Source: an uncultured Clostridia bacterium
GTDB lineage: Bacteria > Bacillota > Clostridia > Oscillospirales > Ruminococcaceae
Reading direction: 5' to 3'
Length of the DNA stretch: 53,839 nt
NCBI GenBank assembly: GCA_947625335.1
Contig: CANQNY010000003.1
Location: forward strand, 1 to 53,839
The translations under genes and the position numbers were made by a program. This document shows positions 6,573 to 14,626 of this stretch, in pieces (position 1 is the first letter of the stretch; every line of letters begins with the position of its first letter). Below the pieces are notes generated by a model. The model had not been told where the DNA came from. It did no database searches and saw only the letters and a list, made by a program, of their open reading frames with translations.

Positions 6573-7772
6573 TTACTTCAAAAACAGCGCGAGGTGCGCG
6601 GGCGAAAGGAAGTTTCCCGCTTTCATCATATCAAGCAGCAAATTTACTTTGTGCGGAGAATGCGAGAAATTCCGCACAATAATCGACGCCGCATCGGTAA
6701 TAAACGCGTCCGTTTTTGCGTTTGCGTCATCGCCGTGGTATTTTACAGCAATTTTCGCAGAGGCAACAGCTATGAATTTTATCATCGAAAGCGTTACCGC
6801 ATAAAGCGCGTAATTTTCAAAAATCGTGCGGGAAAGCGGTTTCAGGGGAACTCCAAGCTCCAAAAGCAAATTCAGAGCGACATTTCTAAGCCAGAACGGC
6901 TTATCCTTATAGACCTCTTCAAGGTGCTTTTCGCCTTGTATGTAAAGCTCGGAACTTATATTCCCGCTCTCGTCCGTTACCGCGGAAAGAACGTCAAGCC
7001 CCGAAAAGAACTGCAAAAACTTGCCGGTTGTCGCGGCTTTCAAGCTGTAATTTGACTTGATATTCTCAATATTTCTCAAATTCGCGGCGCTGTGTATCTG
7101 CTTTCTTATATCCTTTACAGCCTGAGGAATATTGTCATATTCCTTGTTTTCGACAACCTTTGACATAGCCTGCGCCGCCAGCGCGCCGAGAATTACATCG
7201 GTTTCGAGGGAATTTCGCCTGTCGGAAATTATATCGTAGATCATCTCGAAAATATCGTTCTGATACTCTGTTTCGGGGTGTTCTTTCTTTTCCTCGTCCG
7301 TGAATTTGCTGATATTCTTTACCACGGTGACTTCTTTTATCGGAATATTGACAAGATCCGCGCTTTTGTCCTCATTCAGCAGCTTGTGCATTATCGTCGG
7401 GCAGGACATATAGCAATAGCTGTAGCACACCTCGCCCGCCACGGTATGCAAGCGCGGATAGATCTTGCAGACATCGGACAAATACTCCGCGCCAAGTTCT
7501 CTTTGAATTCGGCAGAAATTATCTTCCGTAAGAAACGGGCAGCGTTTGTTTTCTTCAAGAGTTACGGCGTAAAGATCCGGATTGTCGCGGCGGGCAGGGT
7601 GGAAAGATTTTTCCGTAAGCTCTTTAAGCTCCGCCGAACAGTTCGGGTCATTTTTGACCTTGTCTATCTCGTCCTTTTTCCAGAAAATTGCCCAACCTAT
7701 ACAGCAGGAATTGGTACAAGTTCCGCCAACGCACTTAAATTCCTCGAAATAACGCGGCTGTCTGTAATACAT
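6573..7772 (-). CDS. fliB: Flagellin lysine-N-methylase, FliB family
   Basis: 399 residues starting MYYRQPRYFEEFKCVGG. The N-terminal cysteine cluster, C-x4-C-x3-CC-x-GW (residues ~14-25), and later Cys residues (RCPFLTEDNFCRIQ, CYSYCYMSCP) are the signature of the FliB family, thought to bind an iron-sulfur cluster. In Salmonella, FliB methylates surface lysines of flagellin. The position next to two flagellins supports the same role here. It has its own sigma-A promoter (7803-7831) and not a flagellar one, and it ends at a strong terminator. Confidence 0.85.
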   Translation of the reverse strand: MYYRQPRYFEEFKCVGGTCTNSCCIGWAIFWKKDEIDKVKNDPNCSAELKELTEKSFHPARRDNPDLYAVTLEENKRCPFLTEDNFCRIQRELGAEYLSDVCKIYPRLHTVAGEVCYSYCYMSCPTIMHKLLNEDKSADLVNIPIKEVTVVKNISKFTDEEKKEHPETEYQNDIFEMIYDIISDRRNSLETDVILGALAAQAMSKVVENKEYDNIPQAVKDIRKQIHSAANLRNIENIKSNYSLKAATTGKFLQFFSGLDVLSAVTDESGNISSELYIQGEKHLEEVYKDKPFWLRNVALNLLLELGVPLKPLSRTIFENYALYAVTLSMIKFIAVASAKIAVKYHGDDANAKTDAFITDAASIIVRNFSHSPHKVNLLLDMMKAGNFLSPAHLALFLK

Positions 7773-7802
7773 AAATTATCCCCTCCCAAAAATGCTATAT
7801 TT

Positions 7803-7831
7803 AGTATAACATTTTTCTTAAAGGTTGTCAA
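7803..7831 (-). promoter_or_regulatory. Sigma-A promoter of the fliB-like gene
   Basis: On the minus strand, TTGACA (7826-7831), 17 bp and TATACT (7803-7808), 31 nt before the start codon. Confidence 0.8.
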
Positions 7832-7844
7832 GTATTATTTCACA

Positions 7845-9719
7845 CTACGCCGATTTAACGTGCATTGCGCGCATGGCGTTAATTATTGCGATAACCGAAA
7901 CTCCGACGTCTGCGAACACCGCCGCCCACATATTCGCAAAACCAAAGGCTGTCAGCACCAGCACAGCGACTTTCACGCCAAGCGCGAACACGATGTTTTC
8001 CGTGACGATACGGCGGGTTTTTCGCGCAATTCTGACCGCAAGCGGCAGCGAGCCTATGTTGTCGTTCATAAGCACTATATCGGCAGCCTCAATCGCCGCG
8101 TCCGAGCCGAGCGCGCCCATAGCTATCCCCACGTCCGCGCGGGCAAGCGACGGCGCGTCGTTCATTCCGTCGCCGATGTATGCCAGAGCCGTTTTTGCGG
8201 GCTTTTGGGAATAAAGCTCCTCCACCGCCTGCACTTTTCCGTCGGGGAGCAATTGCGAGCGCACCTCGTCAATTCCGACGGCTTTCGCAACCTCCTCGGC
8301 GGCGGCTTTTCTGTCGCCCGTAAGCATTACCGTTTTCGCAGAACACAGCCTTTTAAGCTCCGCAAGAGCCGCTTCGCTGTTTTCCTTTACAACATCGCAC
8401 ACCGTCACCGCTCCGCAATATTTTCCGTCGGCAGCGCAGTAAACAACCGTTCCCGCAGTTTCGATTTCGGAGAATTGTCCGTCCGTTATAACCTCCTCCA
8501 TAAGCCGAGCATTTCCAACGGCAATTTTCTTACCCTCGACCTCGGCTTTCACGCCGAAGCCCGCGATTTCCTCGGCGTTTTCGGCTTTCGGGACAGTGCC
8601 CTTATCATTCGCGGCTTTCACGATAGACAGAGCTATCGGGTGGTTGGAAATCTGTTCTGCCGCCGCGCAATAGGAAAGAAGCTCTTCCCTCGAAATGCCG
8701 TTTGGAATTACCTCCGACACGGCAAATGTGCCTTTTGTGAGAGTTCCCGTCTTGTCGAAAACGAAAGTCCGCGCTTTCGCGAGAGCCTCAAGATAATTCG
8801 CGCCCTTAACCATAATTCCGTGACGAGACGCCCCGCCTATTCCGCCGAAAAACGACAGCGGTACGGAAATCACCAGCGCACACGGGCAGCTTACCACCAA
8901 AAACGTCAACGCCTTGTATATCCAACCGCTCCAGTTTTTGTCAAAAAGCGGAGGAATAACCGCCAGCAATACCGCCGAGATAACGACTATGGGCGTGTAA
9001 ACTCTCGCAAAACGCGTGATAAAATTCTCGGTTCGCGCCTTGTTTTCGGAAGAATTTTCCACAAGCTCCAGAATTTTCGCAACGGTCGAATCGGAATATT
9101 TCTTTGTAACGCGAATTTTCAGCAGCCCGCTTGTGTTGACGCTCCCGCTTATAACCTCGTCGCCCTCGCAAACGTCCCTAAGCGCGCTTTCCCCCGTAAG
9201 AGCGGAAGTGTTAAGACCGCTCGCGCCGCTTATCACAACGCCGTCAAGCGGAACGCGCTCTCCGGGCTTTACAACGATTATTTCATCAATTTCAACCTCG
9301 TCGGGCTCGACCTGCTTTGTCTCGCCGCCGCGCTCGACATTCGCGTATTCGGGGTTTATATCCATCATATCGGAAATTGACTTCCGCGATTTCCCGACAG
9401 CTATCGACTGGAAAAGTTCACCGACCTGATAGAAAATCATAACCGCGCTGCCCTCGGAATATTCGCCGATAATCATTGCCCCTATGGACGCTATCGCCAT
9501 AAGAAAATTCTCGTCAAAAATCTGCCCGTGAGCAATATTGCGAACCGCTTTCCACAGCACGTCCCAGCCTGCCGTGAGATACGACGCCGCAAACACGCAA
9601 AGCCCTACAATCCCCCACGCCGAAAAACGCTCCTCGGTATGCGGAATAAACAGCCCCGCGGCAAAAATTACTGCCGCTATGATTATCCGGACAAGATTTC
9701 GCTTTTGTCGGCGGGTCAT
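7845..9719 (-). CDS. cadA: Heavy-metal (Cd/Zn/Pb-type) P1B ATPase
   Basis: 624 residues. It pumps soft divalent metals out of the cell. The motifs are in order: A-domain TGES, the transmembrane metal site SCPCALVIS, phosphorylation site DKTGTLT, the SNHPIA motif of P1B pumps, GDxxxAA (MLTGDRKAAAEEVA) and the GDGMNDAPSLARADVGIAMG hinge. The CPC is preceded by SC and a conserved Lys follows (HGIMVKG), the CadA/ZntA type. There is no N-terminal metal-binding domain; the separate 73-residue HMA protein upstream probably replaces it. The start at 9719 gives an ATGA overlap with that gene and an AGGTGG site. It is the last gene of a metal operon. Confidence 0.93.
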   Translation of the reverse strand: MTRRQKRNLVRIIIAAVIFAAGLFIPHTEERFSAWGIVGLCVFAASYLTAGWDVLWKAVRNIAHGQIFDENFLMAIASIGAMIIGEYSEGSAVMIFYQVGELFQSIAVGKSRKSISDMMDINPEYANVERGGETKQVEPDEVEIDEIIVVKPGERVPLDGVVISGASGLNTSALTGESALRDVCEGDEVISGSVNTSGLLKIRVTKKYSDSTVAKILELVENSSENKARTENFITRFARVYTPIVVISAVLLAVIPPLFDKNWSGWIYKALTFLVVSCPCALVISVPLSFFGGIGGASRHGIMVKGANYLEALAKARTFVFDKTGTLTKGTFAVSEVIPNGISREELLSYCAAAEQISNHPIALSIVKAANDKGTVPKAENAEEIAGFGVKAEVEGKKIAVGNARLMEEVITDGQFSEIETAGTVVYCAADGKYCGAVTVCDVVKENSEAALAELKRLCSAKTVMLTGDRKAAAEEVAKAVGIDEVRSQLLPDGKVQAVEELYSQKPAKTALAYIGDGMNDAPSLARADVGIAMGALGSDAAIEAADIVLMNDNIGSLPLAVRIARKTRRIVTENIVFALGVKVAVLVLTAFGFANMWAAVFADVGVSVIAIINAMRAMHVKSA

Positions 9720-9937
9720 TTTAATACCACCTGACAATCGGGCTCGACTTTTTTGCAGCACTCGACGGCTTTCTTTACAACGTCGTCAAAACACGCGTCG
9801 TCCGCCTCAATAGTCATTTTCTGCGTCATAAAGTTTACCGACGCGTCCTTTACGCCGTCGAGTTTCTTTATCGCAGCCTCCATTTTAGCGGCGCAGTTCG
9901 CGCAATCCAGATCGATAAGCTTGAATGTCTTTTTCAT
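9716..9937 (-). CDS. Free-standing HMA metal-binding domain protein (metallochaperone)
   Basis: 73 residues, one ferredoxin-like HMA fold. It starts MKKTFKLIDLDCANCAAKME with the LDCANCA form of the CxxC metal site (residues 12-15), then the GVKDASVNFMTQKM strand. The DCxxC motif is typical of Zn/Cd/Pb-type domains. Cysteines near the C-terminus (ECCKKVEPDC) are additional. It overlaps the ATPase start by 4 nt and probably feeds metal to that pump, which lacks its own domain. Confidence 0.9.
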   Translation of the reverse strand: MKKTFKLIDLDCANCAAKMEAAIKKLDGVKDASVNFMTQKMTIEADDACFDDVVKKAVECCKKVEPDCQVVLK

Positions 9938-9957
9938 AAAAAATCCTCCCTCAAAAA

Positions 9958-10560
9958 CTAGTCTTTAATAATAACCGCGTAACAGCAGGGAACAAACCCC
10001 TCGATAAGCTTTGTTTTTACCCTGCCGCAACCGCAGTTTTTAAGCATTGCTTTAAATTCATCGGGGGCATACTCGGCGGCGGACCTAAAGCCTATATGCT
10101 TATACAGCCCGAGCAATTTTCCCCCTTTGTCCTTGGTGGTAAAGGTCGGCAAAAGCAGTTTCCCGTTCGGCTTTAACACCCTGTACAATTCTTTAACCGC
10201 ACCCGCGGGATTTTCAAGAAGATGAAGAACGTTTCCTGCGATAACAATATCATATGTTTCGTCATCGTCTTTCAAGTCGAAAATATTCCGCGTATCAAAC
10301 GATATGTTCGTAATGCCGATCGCCTTTGCCTTGATCTTTGCGATTTTGAGCATTTTTTCGGACAAATCCGTGCAGAGAACGCTCTTCGCGTTTTTAGCCG
10401 CCGCAAACGACAGCGCGCCCGTTCCCGCCGCGCAGTCAAGAACCCTCGCGCCCTTCGGCACAAGCCGTGCCGTTACCGAGAGCATTTCCCCGTAAACCCT
10501 GCCGTTTACGGCTTCGGCAAGGTCGTAAAATCCCGCGATGTTGTCCCAGAAGTTATTCAT
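9958..10560 (-). CDS. Class I SAM-dependent methyltransferase in the metal operon
   Basis: 200 residues. SAM-binding motif I is VLDCAAGTGALSFAA (about residue 40), followed by CTDLSEKML and the DIVIAGNVLHLLENP motif IV, then a UbiE-like VLKPNGKLLLPTF. The second ATG (10560) is preferred: the GGAG site inside the regulator gene lies 7 nt from it but only 1 nt from the ATG at 10566. The start overlaps the regulator by 8 nt. Cysteines near the C-terminus (NCGCG and a PCC) could touch metal. The substrate is unknown; context suggests metal or metalloid stress. Confidence 0.85.
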   Translation of the reverse strand: MNNFWDNIAGFYDLAEAVNGRVYGEMLSVTARLVPKGARVLDCAAGTGALSFAAAKNAKSVLCTDLSEKMLKIAKIKAKAIGITNISFDTRNIFDLKDDDETYDIVIAGNVLHLLENPAGAVKELYRVLKPNGKLLLPTFTTKDKGGKLLGLYKHIGFRSAAEYAPDEFKAMLKNCGCGRVKTKLIEGFVPCCYAVIIKD

Positions 10561-10918
10561 TGACATGCTCCAGACCCTGCCTTAAAATCGTATTTACATG
10601 GCTGTCGGCAAGAGAATAAAACACCGTTTTTCCCTCGCGCCGAAACGTCACAAGCGACGCGTTTTTTAAAATCTTAAGCTGGTGCGACACCGCGCTGCTG
10701 GTCATTCCGAGAATGGTTGACAAATCGCACACGCAAAGCTCCGCGCCGCTTAACGCGCTCAGGATTTTTATCCTTGTGCTGTCGCCGAAGACCTTGAAAA
10801 GCTCGGACAGGTCGATAAGCGTGTCCTCCGAGGGCATTTCGGCTTGTATTTTATCCACCGTGTCGGGGTGAACGCACAAAAACTCGCATTGCGGCGCGTC
10901 GTTCTCAATTATCGGCAT
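10553..10918 (-). CDS. ArsR/SmtB-family metal-sensing repressor (CadC/CzrA-like)
   Basis: 121 residues with a winged HTH (KVFGDSTRIKILSAL ... SSAVSHQLKILKNASLV). Candidate metal ligands are the alpha-3 ELCVCDL pair, an N-terminal CEFLC motif as in CadC, and the C-terminal DSHVNTILRQGLEH of the alpha-5 site found in CzrA/SmtB. Both site types are therefore visible. It is the first gene of the operon with the methyltransferase, HMA protein and ATPase. It should repress its own promoter through the palindrome at 10945-10962 until Cd, Zn or Pb binds. Confidence 0.9.
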   Translation of the reverse strand: MPIIENDAPQCEFLCVHPDTVDKIQAEMPSEDTLIDLSELFKVFGDSTRIKILSALSGAELCVCDLSTILGMTSSAVSHQLKILKNASLVTFRREGKTVFYSLADSHVNTILRQGLEHVNE

Positions 10919-10944
10919 GAATATCCCCCCTTTTCAAGTTATCA

Positions 10945-10962
10945 ATTGAACATTCGTTCAAT
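10945..10962. promoter_or_regulatory. Operator palindrome for the ArsR/SmtB repressor
   Basis: ATTGAAC-ATTC-GTTCAAT, a perfect 7-4-7 palindrome placed at the transcription start, just downstream of the -10 box, as in czr/cad-type operators. Confidence 0.75.
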
Positions 10963-10973
10963 CGTTTGATTGT

Positions 10974-11002
10974 ATTATACACCATTTACAAACCTTTGTC
11001 AA
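10974..11002 (-). promoter_or_regulatory. Promoter of the metal-resistance operon
   Basis: On the minus strand, TTGACA (10997-11002), 17 bp, TATAAT (10974-10979): full consensus, consistent with control by repression. Confidence 0.85.
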
Positions 11003-11023
11003 GGGGTTTTCGCAAAAAATTTT

Positions 11024-11054
11024 AAAAAAACCGCCCGAATTACTTTTCGGGCGG
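11024..11054 (-). terminator. Terminator overlapping the XRE regulator stop
   Basis: Minus-strand stem CCGCCCGAA / TTCGGGCGG followed by TTTTTTTAAAATT. The stem includes the last codons of the gene. Confidence 0.85.
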
Positions 11055-11363
11055 AATTTCTTCTTCGTCGCGGCGGGCTTTGAGGCAGTCTACCAAATTA
11101 AATATGATTTCCTGTTCTTTTTTGCTGAGTTCTGTAATATTTACCACAACTTGATCTGAACCGTTTATCATGCCGTCAACTGTCGTGTTAAAGATTTTTG
11201 CCATTTCAATAACGTGTTTCAATTGCGGGATTGACAAGCCTAACTCCCAAGAATTTACAGCACTTCTTGTTACACCAAGTTTTTTGGCAAGTTCGGCTTG
11301 TGTAATTCTTGATTGCCACCTTAATTCCGCAATACGTTCGCAAAGTTCATATAGTATAGTCAT
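11040..11363 (-). CDS. XRE/Cro-CI-type HTH regulator
   Basis: 107 residues. The HTH lies at residues ~18-60 (ITQAELAKKLGVTRSAVNSWELGLSIPQLKHVIEMAKIF) in the form typical of small Firmicute XRE regulators. A C-terminal ~40 residues contain LSKKEQEIIFNLVDCLKARR. A ribosome binding site AAGGAG lies 8 nt before the ATG. It is a single-gene unit ended by its own terminator. Direct repeats upstream suggest autoregulation. Its target beyond itself is unknown. Confidence 0.85.
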   Translation of the reverse strand: MTILYELCERIAELRWQSRITQAELAKKLGVTRSAVNSWELGLSIPQLKHVIEMAKIFNTTVDGMINGSDQVVVNITELSKKEQEIIFNLVDCLKARRDEEEIPPEK

Positions 11364-11377
11364 AAAAAAATCTCCTT

Positions 11378-11432
11378 ATGATATTTATTATATCTTTTAT
11401 GATACTAATGTATTTAATATGAATGATACTAA
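11378..11432. promoter_or_regulatory. Repeated operator-like sites upstream of the XRE gene
   Basis: ATGATACTAA occurs at 11399-11408 and 11423-11432, with a related ATGATATTTA at 11378-11387. Spacings of 21-24 bp are about two helical turns, as expected for cooperative binding. The XRE regulator's own -10 region (ATTATA at 11387-11392) lies among them. Confidence 0.5.
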
Positions 11433-11476
11433 CACTATACAAAAGGCAGAAATATAATCTTTTTTGACAGAAATAC

Positions 11477-11505
11477 TTGACAAATGAAAATTTTAGTGCT
11501 ATAAT
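11477..11505 (+). promoter_or_regulatory. Sigma-A promoter of the lipoprotein gene
   Basis: TTGACA (11477-11482), 17 bp, TATAAT (11500-11505). A short hairpin, CCGCC-CGACA-GGCGG, follows in the 5' UTR. Confidence 0.85.
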
Positions 11506-11562
11506 GTAAAAGAACCGCCCGACAGGCGGGCGAAAATAAATTTATTTGGAGGAAAGTTAATT

Positions 11563-12102
11563 ATGAACAAGTTTGGGATATGGATAGTAATTCTTTGCGC
11601 GGCATTTGCGGGATGCATTCTGACAGGATGCTCAAACTCAAATTCAAGTACAAGCGAAAGCTCTTCTGTACAATCAAGCGTATCTGCTGAACAATCTTCG
11701 GAAATTACATATTCCGAAAGCACAAGTGCCGAGTCCTTAAAAGAGGAAATCGCCGAGGCGGAGCAGATCGTTAAAATCAAGTCTTACTCGCTGGCAAAAG
11801 ATTACAGCGGTAAAGACGCGCTTGTGGTTACTTATGAATGGACAAACATGACAGAAAAGCCGGCATCGTTTATGGTGTCCGTTTTTGACAAGCTCTACCA
11901 GAACGGTGTGGAGTTGGGGACTGCTATCGGAGTAGATGAGGCGGACGCTCAAAAACAGATGAACGACGTAAAGCCCGGAGTAACATATGAAATAACTGCG
12001 GCGTATGTACTTCAGGATATGAGCGACGTGTCGGTCGAATGTACCGATATGTTCGGTACGGAGATGTATCTTGAGCAAACCTTGTCGCTTGGCGATTTGT
12101 GA
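11563..12102 (+). CDS. Lipoprotein with DUF5067-like domain
   Basis: 179 residues. It has a signal peptide with lipobox LTGC (Cys around residue 23), a Ser-rich linker (residues 25-60) as in many surface lipoproteins, then a beta-rich domain (KSYSLAKDYSGKDALVVTYEWTN ...) that looks like DUF5067, a Firmicute extracellular domain of unknown role. The motif ALVVTYEWTNMTEKPASF is typical. GGAGGAAAG precedes the ATG. It is a single-gene unit between a consensus promoter and a strong terminator. Confidence 0.85.
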   Translation: MNKFGIWIVILCAAFAGCILTGCSNSNSSTSESSSVQSSVSAEQSSEITYSESTSAESLKEEIAEAEQIVKIKSYSLAKDYSGKDALVVTYEWTNMTEKPASFMVSVFDKLYQNGVELGTAIGVDEADAQKQMNDVKPGVTYEITAAYVLQDMSDVSVECTDMFGTEMYLEQTLSLGDL

Positions 12103-12129
12103 TTGTAAGAAAACAGAATTTAACAATAA

Positions 12130-12162
12130 ACGCGGGCTGCCCGAAAACAGCCCGCGTTTTTT
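12130..12162. terminator. Bidirectional terminator (lipoprotein gene / rmuC)
   Basis: A 10-bp stem, ACGCGGGCTG / CAGCCCGCGT, with T6 on the plus strand and T3ATT on the minus strand, placed between converging genes. Confidence 0.9.
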
Positions 12163-12167
12163 GCAAA

Positions 12168-13673
12168 TTATTCCGGCAGCGCGACCTTTTCGAGCGCGCG
12201 GTTTATCTTTCTTGTGCGCGTGCCAACCAGCTTTTCAAGCTCGTCGTCGGCTTGGTGCAGGCGGTAGCGCGTTTTGACGAGAACGTCCTCAAAGGTCGCA
12301 AATTCCCGCTTTGCATCCTCCAGAATAGCGCGGATATCGCCGCTCTTTTTCTGAATCGCAAGCGTTTTAAAGCCCATTTGCAGGGCGTTCAGCATTGCCG
12401 CCATGGTTGACGGACCCGCGATATTTACCTTGTATTCAGACTGCAAAACCTCCACCAGACCCATATTCACGACTTCGGCATACAACCCCTCAAACGGCAG
12501 GAACATTATCGCGAATTCCGTCGTAAACGGCGGAGCTATGTATTTTTCGCTGATACTCTTCGCGCAGCGTTTTATTTCCTTTTCGAGAACGCCGCGCGCC
12601 GTTTTTACAGCGTCCGCACTTCCCGTTTCGTGTGCCGCAAGGAGGCTTTGATATGTGTCTCCGGGGAATTTTGAATCTATCGGCAGATAAACAGCCTGCC
12701 CGTCGTCCGCGCCGGGGAGTTTTACCGCAAAATCGACCCGTTCGGGACTGTTCGGTTTAACGCCTATCTGCTCGCCGAACTGCGACGGAGAAAGTATCTC
12801 GGAAAGTATCGCGCCTAACTGAATTTCTCCCATAATACCGCGGGTTTTCACATTGGAAAGCACGTTTTTAAGGTCAGACACGCCCGACGCTACGGTTCGC
12901 ATTTCTCCAAGACCCTCGTAAACCTCTTTAAGACGCTGATTTACGGTTTCAAACGATTTGGAAATTCTGTCCTCAAGCGTTTTCTGGAGTTTCTCGTTTA
13001 CGGTATCGTTAATTTTGTCAAGGCTCTTTTGGTTTTCGGCGCGGAGCTTTTCCATGCTCTCGAAATTCGCGGTTTTCACGCTGTCAAGCGTTGAAAGAAT
13101 GTCTTTTCTGATTTGTGTAAAATTATTTTCAAGCGCGGTCAATTTTGACGCGGTGGAATTCTGCTGCCGCTCCAGACCCTCAGTAAGATTTCTGCCAAGC
13201 TCGGTCATGGTTTTCATAACATAATCCCGCAGAGCCTCAAGGCTCTGTTTATTTTCGGCACGGAGCTTTTCCATATTATCGTTATTCGCCGTTTTCACGC
13301 TGTCAAGCGTTGTGAGAATGTCTTTTCTTATCTCGGTGAAATTGTTTTCAAGCGCGGTCAGTCTTGACGCGGTGGAATTCTGCTGCCGCTCCTGACCCTC
13401 GCTTAAGGTGCGCCCGAGGTCGGACATGGTGTTTACTACAGCCCCGCGAAGTTTTTCCCCTTGATCGGTAATTTGCCGAATAGTGGATTCATTTTGCATA
13501 GAGGTCTGCTCAATAAAGCGGCGGCTGTCGTTTTCGGCTGAAAGCCCGAGTTTGTCGATTTTCTCGTTAAGAGAATTCATATTCCCCGTTTTAAACACCT
13601 TTACAAGCACCACGACAATCAATATGATATTTACCGCCAGAACCGCCGTTATAATAATTTCACCGATAGTCAT
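12168..13673 (-). CDS. rmuC: DNA recombination protein RmuC
   Basis: 501 residues. There is an N-terminal membrane anchor (residues ~5-26), a long coiled-coil region (35-260), then the RmuC nuclease-like domain (VKTRGIMGEIQLGAILSEIL ... YLPIDSKFPGDTYQSLL ... FMLPFEGLYAEV-like, AGPSTMAAMLNALQMGFKTLAIQKKS). RmuC limits inversions and rearrangements at short repeats in E. coli. Unusually, the coiled coil contains a 73-residue tandem duplication (about 86-158 and 159-231) carrying the same ERQQNSTAS-LTALENNF motif twice. An AAGGAG site precedes the ATG. It ends at a shared terminator. Confidence 0.93.
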   Translation of the reverse strand: MTIGEIIITAVLAVNIILIVVVLVKVFKTGNMNSLNEKIDKLGLSAENDSRRFIEQTSMQNESTIRQITDQGEKLRGAVVNTMSDLGRTLSEGQERQQNSTASRLTALENNFTEIRKDILTTLDSVKTANNDNMEKLRAENKQSLEALRDYVMKTMTELGRNLTEGLERQQNSTASKLTALENNFTQIRKDILSTLDSVKTANFESMEKLRAENQKSLDKINDTVNEKLQKTLEDRISKSFETVNQRLKEVYEGLGEMRTVASGVSDLKNVLSNVKTRGIMGEIQLGAILSEILSPSQFGEQIGVKPNSPERVDFAVKLPGADDGQAVYLPIDSKFPGDTYQSLLAAHETGSADAVKTARGVLEKEIKRCAKSISEKYIAPPFTTEFAIMFLPFEGLYAEVVNMGLVEVLQSEYKVNIAGPSTMAAMLNALQMGFKTLAIQKKSGDIRAILEDAKREFATFEDVLVKTRYRLHQADDELEKLVGTRTRKINRALEKVALPE

Positions 13674-13710
13674 TTTTTTAAAGCTCCTTCTTTTAAAAAA
13701 TCAGCGGAAA

Positions 13711-13736
13711 AAGCCGTGTTATAAATAACACGGCTT
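13711..13736 (-). terminator. Terminator behind the MBL-fold gene
   Basis: A 12-bp perfect stem, AAGCCGTGTTAT / ATAACACGGCTT, followed by TTT on the minus strand. Confidence 0.8.
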
Positions 13737-13742
13737 AAAACC

Positions 13743-14597
13743 TCAAAATTCTAGTGCCTCTCCGCCGCCGAGATACATTATCCTGTCACCGAGCATTTCG
13801 TCCATAAGGTCAAACCCGCGAAAACCCGTACAATGGCAGGCGTATATTTTCTCCGCGCCCGACTGTTTAAGCGCGCGCGACTGCGCCGTGATATAATCCG
13901 CGGAACAGTTTATCGACTTCGGATTTCCGTTTGAAAAATGAAATCCCCCTATCACCGCGAGAATAGGTATATTATACCAACGCCGGCTTACCGTTTCGAG
14001 AATATTCTCCGCGCCGCAATGAAAACACCCTCCGACAAGAACAAGCCCGTCCGCTTTGCGTTTTTTCGGGAAAATAACCGCAAAACTCTCGTCCGAAAAA
14101 TCAAACGGGCGGGGCTTTTTGTCCTCCTCGGAAATTATATAATAACTTCTGTCGGGATTTGCCGCGTGTTCGTCCATATCTTCGCAGGAGGCAAGATAAA
14201 ATCCCTCGCACACCTCGGAGAAGTTGTTGAACAAAATAAGATTATCGGCGTACTTTTTAAAAAATCCCTTGCCCATACCGACGGCGGATTTAAAAAGCCC
14301 GTTTTTTCTGAAAACTTCCTGCCGTGCGCCCGCCCGCAGGAAAATCTGTGCTTTTGGGTTCAAGCGCATTACCTGTTCAATTCCGCCCGTGTGAGCTATA
14401 TGATTATGCGTGAGAAAAACCGCGCTTATATCGTCTATTGGCAGCCTCATTCGGCGCGCGTTATCCACGGCGCGGCCCGTAAGCCCCGTATCGATAAGAT
14501 AATTTTTCCCGTTAAACTCCACGAAAAGCGAGAGCCCCTCTTCATTATAAAGCTTATCGTTTACGGAAGTATCCTCTATAAGACAAACAATTCTCAA
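13743..14597 (-). CDS. Metallo-beta-lactamase-fold hydrolase with altered metal motif
   Basis: 284 residues from a TTG start, with GGGGGTGAG upstream. The overall plan is the MBL subgroup often annotated as 7,8-dihydropterin-6-methyl-4-(beta-D-ribofuranosyl)-aminobenzene-5'-phosphate synthase-like: NYLIDTGLTG, the metal motif, GGCFHCG, GGFHFSN and HCTG. The key motif reads THNHIAHTGG where HxHxDH is usual, so the Asp metal ligand is Ala. Activity may be changed or lost. It follows a DtxR-type regulator by 29 nt and probably shares its promoter, suggesting a metal link. Confidence 0.75.
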   Translation of the reverse strand: MRIVCLIEDTSVNDKLYNEEGLSLFVEFNGKNYLIDTGLTGRAVDNARRMRLPIDDISAVFLTHNHIAHTGGIEQVMRLNPKAQIFLRAGARQEVFRKNGLFKSAVGMGKGFFKKYADNLILFNNFSEVCEGFYLASCEDMDEHAANPDRSYYIISEEDKKPRPFDFSDESFAVIFPKKRKADGLVLVGGCFHCGAENILETVSRRWYNIPILAVIGGFHFSNGNPKSINCSADYITAQSRALKQSGAEKIYACHCTGFRGFDLMDEMLGDRIMYLGGGEALEF

Positions 14598-14626
14598 AAA
14601 CTCACCCCCAAGACCTCCAAAGACCC

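Noticed and set aside
7278-9380. Long plus-strand open frame (700 codons) opposite the methylase and the metal ATPase
   Set aside because: It is antisense to two well-supported genes, rich in Arg/His/Phe in a pattern typical of a mirror frame, and lacks a ribosome binding site or domain.
10945-10962. LexA site in the metal-operon promoter (GAAC-N4-GTTC)
   Set aside because: The flanking C and G of the LexA consensus are missing, and the position fits an ArsR/SmtB operator.
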